From contig JBBHKE010000967.1 of the NCBI GenBank assembly GCA_037447655.1, positions 184,001 to 248,000 on the forward strand: a DNA stretch of 64,000 nt, given 5' to 3'. A model generated the notes under the pieces. The model was not told the origin of the DNA and did not search any database. It saw only the letters and a list, made by a program, of their open reading frames with translations. The DNA comes from Zygnema cylindricum. Taxonomy: Eukaryota; Streptophyta; Zygnematophyceae; Zygnematales; Zygnemataceae. The position numbers and the translations under genes are program-made. Below, piece after piece: positions 22,502 through 34,499 of the stretch. The number at the start of each line of letters is the position of its first letter. The stretch's first letter is position 1.

Positions 22502-25500
22502 AATCCTACTCTTGACTCTCTTTGAGGGAGCTGAAAAGGGCTTCAGTGGTAAAAGAATTCCGATAGTATTAACTATACAGGATTAGAAAATACGGTGTTA
22601 AGTAATAATCTAACCTGTGACTTCATCTCTTGTAGTAAACGAAATATAAGTCGGTACAGATAGGCAATGTAAAACAATCGTAGAGATCAAGGACAATGAC
22701 GATGTAAGGGAAAGAACCATTGTTGGACAGAGGGAGGAAAGTCTTGTTGAAGTTTCGGAAATGAGAGGAGTTTACTACATCTTTTATATAAAAAGAATTT
22801 CAAACCTTGTATGTTTTGTAAGACTTACAAGAGAAATGGTTAATATGCTTTTGGCATGAGTGTTCCGACCTTAGCTCAAGGTGAAGTATCTTTGATGGTA
22901 GGTGTGGGGGGAAAGTTGGTAAAGAGAACATTCAGAATGTTTTGTATGTTCCAAACTTTAAGAAAAATATATTTTCTACATCATTTGAGGAGAGTAAAGG
23001 CTTTGAAGTTGTTCTGAAAGGAGGGAGACAGGTTGTTACCAAGAAAGGGAATGTAGCAGTAACAGGAACTAGAGATGCTAACAAAATGTAACGGATAGAC
23101 ATGGCTGAATATAAAGCAAATGATGTTCTCTACTTCAGTGTCCAATCTAATAATGAATTGTGGCATAAAAGATTAGGACATATCAATTATGATAGCCTTA
23201 AGAAAATGGTGACTTCGGGAAAAGTCGAGGGAGTTTCTCTCAGTTCTCATCCTAAAAAATCATGTGATGGTTGTTCACTTAGCAAGATTCACAAATTGCC
23301 ATTTCCACAGGAAACAGACCACAGATCGGAGAAAGTTTTGCAGCTAATACACTCTGATGTTCTCGATCTTTCACAAGTGGCTTCAGCTGGAGGCGTCCAC
23401 TATATGGTTACATTCACAAATGACTACTCGAGGTACACTAAAGTTTACTTCATGCAACATAAGAGTGAAGTGTTCACTCACTTCAACCACTACAAAGCAT
23501 GGGCGGAAAACCTTTATGGAGTTCAAATCTTGGCGTTAAGATCGGACAATGGGGGAGAATACACATCAAAGGAATTCAAAGAATTTCTCATTCTAGAAGG
23601 TATTAGTCACTATCTTACTATTTCATATACACCAAAACAAAATGGTGTTTCTGAAAGATTAAATAGGAAAGTGACAAAGAGTGCTCGGTCCATGCTTGCA
23701 CATAAAGAGCTAGATTCGAAATTCCGGGCTAAAGCACTGAACTGTGCTGTTTATATTAAAAACATAATTGCTTCTAGATTTGTTAGCACCACACCTTATG
23801 AGATTTGGACATGAGAGAAACCTGATGTTAGCCACTTTTAAATATTTAGCAGCAAGTGTTTTATTCTAGATACTTCACAAGATAGATGGAAAATGGAGGC
23901 TAAAGGCTTACCAGGAATTTTTAGGGGGTATGATGATAATGCAAAAGGATATAGAGTTTTTGTATTTCAGAAACAGAAAGTGATTATCTTTAGGAATATC
24001 CAGATTAATGATGAACAAGATTTAGTTGACCATTTTAAAGTGCGGAGTCAACCGGCAAAGGAAAGACAAGAATATGTCATTTTTCACCATACGTAGCGAG
24101 TCTAATTTCACTTGGCAAGATTCACAAATTGCCATTTCCACATGAAACAGACCACAAATCACAGAAAGTTTTGCAGCTAATACACTCTGATGTTCTCGAT
24201 CATTCACAAGTGGCTTCAGCTGGAAGCGTCTACTATATGGTTACATTCACAGATGACTACCTAAGGTACACAAAAGTTTACTTCATGCAACATAAGAGTG
24301 AAGTGTTCACTCACTTCAAACACTACAAAGCATGGGCGGAAAAGCTTTATGGAGTTCCAATCTTGGCGTTGATATCGGACAATGGGGGAGAATACACATC
24401 AAAGAAATTCGAAGAATTTCTCATTCAAGAAGGTATTAGTCACAATCTTACTGTTCCATATACACCAAAACAAAATGGTGTTTCTGAAAGATTAAATTGG
24501 AGAGTGACAAAGAGTGCTCGGTCCATGCTTGCAGATAAAGGGCTAGATTTGAAATTATGGGCTGAAGCACCGAACTGTGTTGTTTATATTAAGAACATAA
24601 GTGCTTCTAGATCTGTTAACACCACACCTTATGAGCTTTGCACAAAAGAGAAACCTGAAGGTAGCCACTTTAAAATATTTGGCAGCAAGTGTTTTATTTT
24701 AGATACTTCACAGGATAGATGGAAAATGGAGGCTAAGGGCTTACCAAGAATTTTTATAAGGTATGATGATAATGCAAAAGGATATAGAATTTTTGTATTT
24801 GAGAAATAAAATGTGATTATTTCTAGGAATATCGAGATTAAAGATGAATAGGATTCGGTTGACGATTTTAAAGTGCCAGATCAACCGACAAAAAAAAGAC
24901 AAAAATATGTCAATTTCACCATACCCAGCGAGTCTACTTTCCACAGGCTAGTGGGACACCTCTTCCTTTAGTTCCTCTGGTTCCTTTACAGAATGCTTCA
25001 CAACAAGCTACGCCTTAGGTGGAAAGAACTACTTCAGACTCTGTACCAGATAAAGTTACGGTTCACACTAAACAGAAAAATCAGAGGTTGCCGACGATCT
25101 CAGCCTCAGAATTTCCGGGGGGAGAGAGATCTAGCAACTATAAGCAAGCAAGCTCTCACTTTGCTTTTTCTGCATTTACAGAGGAGCCTCTAACGATCTA
25201 GGAGGCCATCTCATCACCTGAGAGAAATTAGTGGATCGAGGTGGCCAACGATGAAATGGAGTCTATTATGGAGGCACAGACATAGGAGCTGCTGGATCTT
25301 CCTCCGGGCAGAAAAGCCATCGGCAACAAATGGGTATTCAATGTGTAGCTGAACCCGGACAACACCATCGGAAGGTATAAAGCTAGGCTAGTGGCCAAGG
25401 GGTATAATCAAAAAGAAGGTATTGACTTTGAGGAAACCTTCTCTCTAGTTGTCAGATTTTCCCACTGTCAGAATTTTGCTAAGTCTATTTTGCTAAGTCT

Positions 25501-26817
25501 AGCGGCCATAGAGAATATAGAAATAAAACAAATAGATGTTTAAACTGCTTTGTTGCATGGAGAGTTAGAAGAAACCATTTATATTAAACAACCTGAAATA
25601 TACGTTAAAAAGGGAAAGGAAAAATTGGTGTGTAAATTGATGAAATCTTTGTATGGGCTAAAATATGCCCTGGGTTAGTGGAATTTGAAGTTAGATGAGA
25701 TTTTGACTGGGCTGGGATTTAAGAGAATTAGCTTACATCATTGTGTATATGTCTTACAAGGGAAGGATGGGATACTATATATTGCTGTATATGTGGATGA
25801 CTTATTATTAATAAGTAGGTCAATGGATGAAATAAACCTCATTAAAGTTGCTTTAAGGTCTAGGTTCGAGATAAAGGACTTCAGTGAGGCAAAGTATATT
25901 TTAGGAATACAGGTAAAAAGAGAGTAGAAACAAAAAGGTGATAATATTTACTGAAAAAGAAGCAATAGGTAACATGTTGGAAAGATTTGAAATTAAAGAT
26001 GTAAACAGATCTATAACTCCCTTGGAATTCAGGCAAACATTCGAAATTCATGCAAACATTCGAAAGAAGGGATTTACAGTCACGCATTATGGTGTGTGAG
26101 AGTCTAGAGTCAAGGGAGGAGGAGTTTATAGCTTTAAAGCCATATAGATAGGTAGTTTGAATTTTTATATATTTTATGAATTGTACGAGACTTGATATTG
26201 CAATGGCTGTGGGGGTCTTGAGTAAAAGTTTGCAGAATCCTAAAAAGGCAGACTGAAAGCAACAAAAAGGGTGCTGAGATATCTTGTAGGTACTCAAAAT
26301 CTTAAGCTTGTACTCGGAGGAGGAGAGGTGAAAATACAGACGTGGAGCGATGCTAGCTATGGAGACATGCCAAGCCAGAAATCTACGATCGGCTTAGTTT
26401 TGAAGATTGGAGACGGAACTTGCTGATCGAGCAGCAAATTACAAAAGCTTATAGCTCAATCTACAATGGAGTCAGAATATATGGCAGCAGCTTCCGCCCT
26501 CAAGAAACTCCCATGGGTCAAGTCTGTTTTACAAGAACTTGGGTATATGCAAACTAGTCTCAAGCTATCTGGTGTGACAACCAGGCTGCCATTGCAATTG
26601 CCTCTAACCCCAACCATCAATTTAAGAGCAAACACATAGATGTTAGACTTCACTTTGTTAGAGAGAAGAAACTTGCAAAAGTCGTTAAGTTCTTTTATTT
26701 ACTGGACGAGAAGATGGTAGCTGACGTGTTAACAAAAACCCTTTTTGCTCCTAAGTTACAATTTTGCAGAGATCCTATTGGACTAAGTGAGTAACTGAGT
26801 CTAAAGATTTAGGGGAG
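22502..26817 (+). pseudogene. Cop1 plus-strand internal region, heavily broken
   Basis: Protease remnants appear from about 22850, without the catalytic motif. The GAG-pre-integrase and integrase follow at 23101-23814 and 23893-24096, a second integrase at 24129-24809, the integrase C-terminus at 24990-25200, RT at 25210-25930 (YVDDLLL at about 25791), and RNase H at 26160-26790. It ends in the polypurine tract AAAGATTTAGGGGAG at 26803-26817. Numerous stops and frameshifts are present, with a small duplication at about 25478-25500. I recognise nothing in 22502-22850. Confidence 0.88.
23274..24939 (+). repeat. 833-bp tandem duplication of the integrase segment
   Basis: Copy 1 (23274-24106) and copy 2 (24107-24939) both start TTCACTT-GCAAGATTCACAA and run through the integrase core to the SKCFILDTSQDRWKMEAKG region. 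They have diverged by scattered substitutions and different stops, so the duplication is not recent. Confidence 0.88.
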
Positions 26818-27007
26818 TGTTATAATTTATAAATCTTTATTTTCAGTAAATAGGGCTAAAAATAACTTAGAATATTTTTCTAATTAGTCTACTGTAATAC
26901 TAACCTTAATTAGCGTATTAGTAGCAAAAAATACAGTAGAGTGTATTGTACTTTTATAGGGACACGTGTCGGCAAAAAAACGTATGCAGATTTTTCGAAG
27001 TGGCGTC
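26818..27007 (+). repeat. Cop1 LTR start (plus), cut by element D
   Basis: The first 190 bp of a plus-strand LTR follow the polypurine tract and end ...AGTGGCGTC. Element D begins immediately after. GCGTC (27003-27007) is the left half of D's expected target duplication; it is the complement of the GACGC used by the solo LTR at 20869. Confidence 0.87.
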
Positions 27008-28035
27008 TGTTGTTCTACAACAACCGTTGCAGGAGGAGAACCACTAGTAGTAGTGGAAGTAGACATGAAAAATAGTGGAAACTATCAAATTACCTACTCA
27101 ACAGCCAACTTTGAACAGACACAAAATATGACTTTGATAGCCAAAATGCCTCAAATTTGCCACAGTGATAAACAATAGAGTAAACAGACAATTCCCAAAA
27201 TTGCAGCCCAAATGATTAGTAAACCATAAGATATGATGTTTGGAAGTTTCCCAAAAATTGCCCTTAGAAAATAATATTCCCAATAATGGATACTACAAAA
27301 TTGGCTAAGTCCTAAGTTATATACTCACAGTGTGTATCTACTTATCTACACTAATTTGGGTTACCGTTACTACGGTTATTATTTTGACTAACGACAACGC
27401 ATCCTACCTGTACGTCACTGTACCTCAAAACCCTAATTATTACTTTCTAAAAACCTGCTTAATGGAACACTAATTTTATTACACTAAAATACAAAACAAT
27501 GTTATTCAGATATTTCCAAATATTGAACCGTACACAAAACGTTCCAACCGTACACAAAACGTTCCAAATGCTTAGTCAGCGAGAGTCGCTAAAATCCAGC
27601 CGAATGTGGTCGTGTAGTACGAAGCACCAGAGTGCTTCGTCACTAGTGGTCCCACGCGAATCACGCTTGTGGTCCCTCATGAATCACGCTTGTGGTCTCA
27701 AGTGAATCGCGTCCGTTGGAACAAATTGAATCAACGATGGTACCGTCGAACTGTACCATTTATTTCTGGAATACCCGGTTTAGATCTTGTTCGTCCGATC
27801 TTCTGAATCATATCGTCAACTACGTGACGCGTTTGGTTGACTGTCGGCGCCACTTGGAAAAACCTGCATACGTTCTTTTGCCGACACGTGTCCCTGTAAA
27901 AGTATAATACACTCTATTGAACTTTTTGCTACTGTAACGCTAATTAAGGTAAGTATTACAGTAGACTACTTAGAAAAATAATCTAAGTTATTTTTACCCC
28001 TATTTACTGAAATAAAGATTTTATAAATTACAACA
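27008..28035 (-). repeat. 3' LTR of Cop1 element D
   Basis: This 1028-bp LTR has TGTTG/CAACA ends. The polypurine tract of D abuts it at 28036. It contains the first gag codons near its left end (27008-27066), although no gag follows there, because the LTR itself carries them. Confidence 0.92.
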
Positions 28036-29588
28036 CTCCCCTAAATCTTTAGACTCAGTTACTCACTTAGTCTAATAACATCTCTGCAAAATTGTAACTT
28101 AGGAGCAGGAAGGGCTTTTGTTAACATGTCAGCTACCATCTTCTCGTCTGGTAAATAATATAACTTAACGACTTTTGCAAGTACTTTTTCTCTAACAAAG
28201 TGAAGTCTAACATCCATGTGTTTGCTCTTAAAGTGATGGCTGGGGTTAGAGGCAATTGTAATGGCAGCCTGGTTGTCACACTAGATAGCTTGAGGACCAG
28301 TTTGCATATACCGAAGTTCTTGTAAAACGGACTTGACCCATAAGAGCTCATTGAGGGCGGAGGCAGCTGCCATATATTCTGACTCCATTGTGGATTGAGC
28401 TGTAACCTTTTGTAATTTGAAACTTTAGCAGCAAGTTTCGTCTCCAATCTTCAAAACAAAGTCGGTCGTAGATTTTTGGCTTGGCATGTCTCCATAGCTA
28501 GCATCGCTCCACGTCTGTATTTTCACCTCTCCTCCTCCGAGTACAAGCTTAAGATTTCGAGAACATGCAAGATATCTCAGCACCCTTTTTGTTGCTACCC
28601 AGTCTGCCTTTTTAGGATTCTGCATACTTCTACTCAAGACCCCCAAAGCTGCTGCAATATCAGGTCTCATTTAACTCATAAAATATATAAGACTTCCAAT
28701 TACCTGTCAATATGGCTTTAAAGCCATAAACTCCTCCTCCCTTGACTCTAGACTCTCACACACTATAATGCTTGACTCTGAATCCGTTCTTTCCAATTTT
28801 AGCCTAAATTCCATAGGAGTTATAGATCCCTTTACATCTTTCATTTCAAATCTTAGCAACATGTTACCTATTGCTTCTTCTTGAGTTAACATAATCAACC
28901 TTTTGTTTCTGTCTCTTTTTACCTGTATTCCTAAAATATACTTAGCCTCACCGAAGTCATTCATCTCGAACTTAGACCTTAAAGCTGCTTTAATGCGGTT
29001 TTTTTCATCCATTGACTTACTTATTAATAATAAGTCATCCATATATAGAGCAATATATAGTACCCCATCCTCCCCTTGTAAGACATATACATAATGATCT
29101 GAGCTAATTCTCCTAAATCCCAGCCCAGTCAAAAACTCATCTAACTTCAAATTCCACTGACGCGGGGCTTGTTCTAGCCCATACAAAATTTTCATCAATT
29201 AACACACTAATTCTTCCTTTTTGTTATCAACGTACATTTCAGGTTGTTTCATATAAATGGTTTCTTCTAACTCTCCTTGCAAAAAGGCAGTTTTAACATC
29301 TATTTGTTGTATTTCCATATTCTCAATAGTCGCCAGATTAGCAAAATTCTGACAGTGGGAAAATCTGACAACTGGAGAGAAGGTTTCCTCAAAGTCAATA
29401 CCTTCTTTTTGATTATACCCCTTAGCCACTAGCTTGGCCTTATACCTTCTGATGGTGCTGTCCGGGTTCAATTACACATCGAATACCCATTTGATGCAGA
29501 TGGCTTTTCTGCCTGGAGGAAGATCCACCACCTCCCATGTCTGTGCCTCCATAATAGATTTTATTTCATCGTTTGCGGCCTCGATCTA
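28036..29588 (-). pseudogene. Cop1-D RT and RNase H
   Basis: RNase H pieces lie at 28133-28447 and 28425-28670, RT palm and thumb at 28707-29198, and RT fingers at 29199-29471 ([12 protein letters not shown] with the first catalytic Asp). The RT active-site box reads YMDDLLL here, whereas copy B has YVDDLLL. Stops at about 28676, 29200 and elsewhere break the frame. Confidence 0.88.
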
Positions 29589-30108
29589 TGTAGAAATTAA
29601 TGGTTTTTAAGTATTTTCTAGGTCTAAATAGAAATAAAGAAGCCGAGGCAGTCTACCTCTAACTTCTCTCTCCAACTCTCAAACTTGTCGCAGTCACTGA
29701 GAAATTGGAGAGGAAGCTAGAGCCATGGCTACCTAGGCTATCCTGAGGTTTACCAACTTTACTTTTGCGTACGGAACTGTATTTTGATTTGTTCCGTACA
29801 TCAGTAGATAGAGTCTGTGAGAGAGATAGGACTTAAAAAAATTAGAAGATAGGACCCTCTCTCCAAGAGAGCTTTTCTACAAAAGGTCAACTTTGACCCT
29901 CTATAACTTACTGCTCAGGGGAGCAAATTCAGAGATTCTTTTTGCTATCGACTCAAGGGAGTCTTGCCTTCACAGGGGTGAAGTTAGTCAGAGTTTTTGT
30001 CTTCCAGGGTGGCATTTATTTTTGCTTAAACACAAAGGGGTCAGGATTATCCTAGAGGCTTCTTGGAAGCTGTCCACTCTGAGGACTTATGGAGGTCTCA
30101 GAGTTTCA
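29589..30108 (+). mobile_element. Solo Cop2 LTR in element D
   Basis: A 520-bp LTR begins TGTAGAAATTAATGG and ends GAGTTTCA. The flanks ATCTA (29584-29588) and ATCCA (30109-30113) form a 5-bp target duplication with one difference. Removing it rejoins the Cop1 integrase C-terminal segment. Compared with the roughly 1.04-kb Cop2 LTRs it has an internal deletion near 29768. Confidence 0.9.
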
Positions 30109-31300
30109 ATCCACTGATTTCTCTCAGGTGATGAGAATGCCTCATGGATCGTTAGAGGCTCCTTTGTAGGTGCAAAAAAAGCAAAGTGAGAGCTTGCTTG
30201 CGGACGGCTGCTAAATCTCTTTCCCCCCGAAAATTCTGAGGCTGAGATCATCGGCAACCTTAGATTTTTGTGTTTAGTGTGAACCGTAACTTGATGTGGT
30301 ACATAGTCTGTAGTAGTTCCTTCCACCTGAGGCGTAGCTTGTGGTAAAGCATTCTGTAAAGGCATCAGAGGAATTAAAGGAAGAGGTGTCCCACTTGCTG
30401 GTGGAAAGTAGACTCGCAGCGAATGGTGAAAAATGACATATTCTTGCTCTTCCTTTGCCGGTTAATCTAGCATTTTAAAAAGGTCAACCGAATCCTGTTC
30501 ATCTTTAATCGGAATATATCTAGAAATGATCACCTTCTGTTTCTCAAATACAAAAACTCTACATCCTTTTGGATTATCATCATACCCCATAAAAATTCCT
30601 GGTAAGCCTTTAGCCTCCATTTTCTATCTATCTTGTGAAGTATCTAGAATAAAACACTTGTTGCCAAATATTTTAAAGTGGGTAACATCAGGTTTCTCTC
30701 CTGTCCAAAGCTCATAAGGTGTGGTGCTAAGAGATCTATAAGCAATTATGTTTTTAATATAAACAGCACAATTGAGTGCTTCAGCCCACAATTTCAAATC
30801 TAGCCCTTTATCTGTAAGCATGGACCAAGCACTCTCTGTCACTATCATGTTTAATCTTTTAGAAACACCATTCTGTTCCGGTGTATATGGAACAGTAAGA
30901 TTGTGACTACTACCTTATTGAATGAGAAATTCTCGAATTCATTTTATGTCTATTCTTCCCCATTGTCCGATCTCAACGCCAAGATTGGAACTCCATGAAG
31001 TTTTTCCGCTCACGCTTTGTAGTGTTTGAAGTGAGTGAACACTTCACTCTTATGTTGCATGAAGTAGAAGTTAGTGTACCTCGAGTAGTCATCTGTGAAT
31101 GTAACCATAGAGTGGACGCCTCCAGCTGAAAGCCAGTAGAGAAGGATCGAGAACATCAGAGTGTATTAGCTGCAGAACTTTCTTCGATCTGTGGTCTGTT
31201 TCCTCTGGATATGGCAATATGTGAATCTTCCCAAGTGAAAAACCATCACATGATTTTTTAGGATGAGAACTGAGAGAAACTCCCTCGATTTTTCACGAAT
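30109..31300 (-). pseudogene. Cop1-D integrase
   Basis: The integrase C-terminal region is at 30114-30420 and core fragments at 30624-30848 (KNIIAYRSLSTTPYELWTGE, then FGNKCFILDTSQDR). The N-terminal core at 30900-31290 is in mixed frames. Stops prevent expression. Confidence 0.87.
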
Positions 31301-31920
31301 TCACCATTTTCTTAAGACTATCATAATTTATATGTCCTAATCTTTTATGTCACAACTCATTGTGTGATTCGACACTGAAGTAGAGAACATCATTTTCTTT
31401 ATATTCAGCCATGTCCATCCGGTACATTTTGCTACCATCTCTAGTTCATGTTACTGGTACTTTCCCTTTCTTGCTAACAACCTGTCTCCCTCCTTTCAGA
31501 ACAACTTCAAAGCCTTTGCTCTCCACTAATGATGTAGAAAATAAAATTTTCTTAAACTTTGGAACATACAAAACATTGTGAAGGGTTCTCTTTACCGACT
31601 TTTCCCCCACATCAACCATCAAAGATACATCACTTTGAGCTGAGGTCGGAACACTCATGCCACAAGCATATTAGATACTCCTTGGATATGTTTGCTACAG
31701 ATTTGCAAAAGCTACTTTGTTCCAGCACATATGGGCAGACGCTCCCGTGTCCATGATCCATCTTGCATCTTTTGGACCCTCCATTGCAGCCGCCATAGCA
31801 AATAGCTACGCCTCCTCTCGCTCATTGAAGCTTAAAGACTCATCTGCATCAGTTGCAGAAGCTGAGAAAATAGCATTTCCACGGGAAGGATTTCCAGAAA
31901 AGCCTTTGTGATACTGGCTT
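31301..31920 (-). pseudogene. Cop1-D protease and GAG-pre-integrase
   Basis: The protease active-site motif MDTGASAHIC is intact near 31725-31760. The protease body is in the 31446-31658 frame (SVKRTLHNVLYVPKF). An in-frame stop near 31670 separates them. The GAG-pre-integrase remnant lies at 31301-31440. Confidence 0.86.
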
Positions 31921-31937
31921 TGCAGACAACCTGGCTT

Positions 31938-32760
31938 TTATAAACTTGTTTCATTAGCCTTTTTCAGTTTAGGACAATACCTGTATCCATGACCCTTCTC
32001 ATAACAATAAAAACAAGTAGTAGTAGATGACCTATTCAGTCTTTGATTAAACTGATTTTGATTCTTGTTAAATTGACTCTTGTTCTGATTAATCTGATTT
32101 TTTTTTGGCAAAGTTTGTGGCAAATGCTTCAACTTTTCCTTCTCCTTCAAAGAGTTTAGTATTAGTCTCTTCTTCCAATAAAAGATTATACGCTAACTGA
32201 AATGACCAGCTAGCTTTATCATGACTCTTTAATTGAACAAACACACCCTTCAGGCTACTAGGGAGACCTCTAATAATCAGAGCTGCTTGTTGAGACTCAG
32301 AAAATGACCCCCCAGCAGAAGAGTGAGCATCAATAAGGGCATGAATATTGTCACAATACTCGACCATAGTTCCCCCCGAATATTTGTATCCCCATTTTTT
32401 TCCAGCCACCAGCAACTCTTCTTGAACATTCGCTTTCTCAAAAGCGGATTTTAGTGATGTCCAAATCTCACTCGCCTTCTTCATTTTCAGTCGAGACATG
32501 ACCAAATTTTCAAAAATACAAAGAATTAGATTGTTCCTTGCCATTGAAATCTTTTTCGCCCAAGATGGATCTGTTTTATCAAGGAAGCCATCCAAGACCC
32601 CCAATAAGTCAACAGTTTCAAACAACGATTCAACCATCGCCGCCCAGTAAGCATACTTTTGGCCATTGAAGATAGGACTTCTTGACGAAAGGCCCATAAC
32701 CTGTTGTTCTACAACCACCGTTGCAAGAGGAGGACCAGCAGTAGTAGTGGAAGTAGACAT
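31938..32760 (-). CDS. Cop1-D gag, nearly intact
   Basis: A 223-codon frame (32089-32760) starts at the ATG inside the 5' LTR. The first 20 codons (MSTSTTTAGPPLATVVVEQQ) are LTR-encoded, and codons for VMG overlap the PBS. The body is a copia-type gag (FNGQKYAYWAAMVE, ARNNLILCIFENLVMSRLK, KKASEIWTSLKSAFEKANV). After a frame change near 32100, the 31938-32150 frame adds a CCHC knuckle, CFYCYEKGHGYRYC, which would bind the genomic RNA. Gag forms the virus-like particle. This is the best gag copy in the window. Confidence 0.88.
32692..32701 (-). other. Cop1-D primer-binding site region, half initiator tRNA-Met type
   Basis: GTTATGGGCC on the minus strand (32691-32700) follows the LTR end by one base. 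It complements the anticodon-loop side of the initiator tRNA-Met 5' half. It is also read as gag codons. Confidence 0.72.
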
Positions 32761-33711
32761 GAAAAACAGCAGAAGCTATCAAAGTACTTGCTCAACAGCC
32801 AACTTTGAATTGACACAAAATATGACTCAGATATCCAATATGCCTCAATTTTGCCACAATGATAAAGAATTGAGTAAACTGACAATTCCTAAAATTGCAG
32901 CCCAAATGACTTAGTAAACCATAAGATATGATGTTTGGAAGTTTCCAAAAAAAATCTGCCCTTAGAAAGTCATATTCCCAATACTAGATACTACAAAATT
33001 GGCTAAGTCCTAAGTTATATACTCACAGTGTGTATCAACTGATCTATACTAATTTGGGTAACCTTTACTACAGTTATTATCTGACTAACGACAAAGCATC
33101 CTACTTGTAAGTCACTGAACCTCAAAACCCTAATTATTATTTTATAATAACCTGATTAATGGAACACTATTTTTTTATTACACTAAACTACAAAACAATG
33201 TTATTCAGATATTTCAAGATATTGAACCGTACACAAAACGTTCCAACTCCACACAAAACGTTGCAAATGCTTAGTCAATGATAGTCGCTAAAGTACAGCC
33301 GAAAGTGGTTGTGTAGTACGAAGCACCTGAGTGCTTCGTCACTTGTGGCCCCACGCGAATCGCGCTTGTGGTCCTAAGTGAATCGCGCCAGTTGGAACAA
33401 ATTGAATCGACGATGGTACTGTCGAACTGTACTATTTATTTCGGGAATACCCGGTTCCGATCCCGTTCGTACGATCTTGTGAATCGAAACGTCAACTGTG
33501 TGACGCTTGTGGCCGACTGTCGACGCCACTCCGAAAAATCTGCATACGTTCTTTTGGCGACACATGTCCTTGTAAAAGTACAATACACTCTATTGTACTT
33601 TTTGCTACTGTAATGCTAATTAAGGTAAGTATTACAGTAGACTAATTAGAAAAATATTCTAAGTTATTTTTACCCCTATTTACTGAAAATAAAGATTTAT
33701 AAATTTCAACA
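32702..33711 (-). repeat. 5' LTR of Cop1-D, right end of the Cop1 cluster
   Basis: This 1010-bp LTR has TGTTG/CAACA ends and is followed by ATATT (33712-33716), identical to the left flank of the LTR at 14890. It contains the CGAAGCAC hairpin near 33318-33338. Confidence 0.92.
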
Positions 33712-33881
33712 ATATTGACATAATAATTTGACATATTTTTGGAAACACCGTATAAAGTGCAAAATTAACACTTTACAATAGATTACGATATGCGACCTTT
33801 ATCTTTTATTAAGATTTGCGAAAAGAAATGAATAGTGTTAGTACCATGTCAGATTTGCGACGCTAATGGTAATGTCACATA

Positions 33882-34265
33882 CTTCCACGATACCAAGAGA
33901 ACAAAGTACGATAATGTTGGATATTATGGACACTACAAAAATTTCATTTATTTTCGTTTTTTGCTTAACCGACCGTAACTGATTTTTTTTTTTTTTGTGA
34001 ATCAACCGCCCGAATCTGTCCGACCCCCCAAATTTGGCAACCGAATCCGTTTCGGGTCCGACGCATGCGGTCGATTAACGGTTGGTCACGGTTTCGGTTG
34101 ACCGTTTACGACCTCTACTGTCGGGCGGATTTGGGCGGGTGATTCACAAAAAAATATATATATATCGGTTACGGTCGGGTAAGCAAAAAACGAAAAAAAT
34201 CGAAGGTTTTGTACTGACAATACTCTCCAACATTATTGTACTTTGTACTCTTTGTATTGTGGAAG
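33882..34265. mobile_element. Foldback / MITE-like element
   Basis: About 384 bp is almost entirely an imperfect inverted repeat with arms of roughly 150 bp. CTTCCACGATACCAAGAG at the left pairs with the complement at the right end. TTTTTTGCTTAACCGACCGTAACTGA pairs with the TCGGTTACGGTCGGGTAAGC region, and GTGAATCAACCGCCC pairs with GGGCGGGTGATTCAC. There is no coding capacity. The centre (34031-34120) has 'cggttgaccg'-type words. Confidence 0.7.
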
Positions 34266-34499
34266 GTATAAGGGGGGAGATACACCACTAATTTTGTACT
34301 TATTCGGGTACGGGCGGGTACGGGTAGTCGCGAGAAATCGAGTTTCGGTTAACTTTTATTTTCGTATATGCGTTTCGGGTAACGTGTAACAATTTTGGAG
34401 CGTGACATAACGCGTTTTGGCGTCGGGTACTAAAATTTTGAAAAAAAAAACGGTCGGTTTTGGTTATCTAAATTTTTGACTTTTGCGACCTCTGTGCGC

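Larger units (their letters stand above)
27008..33711 (-). mobile_element. Cop1 element D, complete copia retrotransposon with both LTRs
   Basis: This 6704-bp element has a 3' LTR at 27008-28035, internal DNA at 28036-32701 and a 5' LTR at 32702-33711. The LTRs differ in copy number of the short 'gaatcacgcttgtggtccc' repeat (three against two). Left flank is GCGTC but right flank is ATATT, so the ends did not come from one simple insertion. The internal region is interrupted by a solo Cop2 LTR at 29589-30108. Confidence 0.9.
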
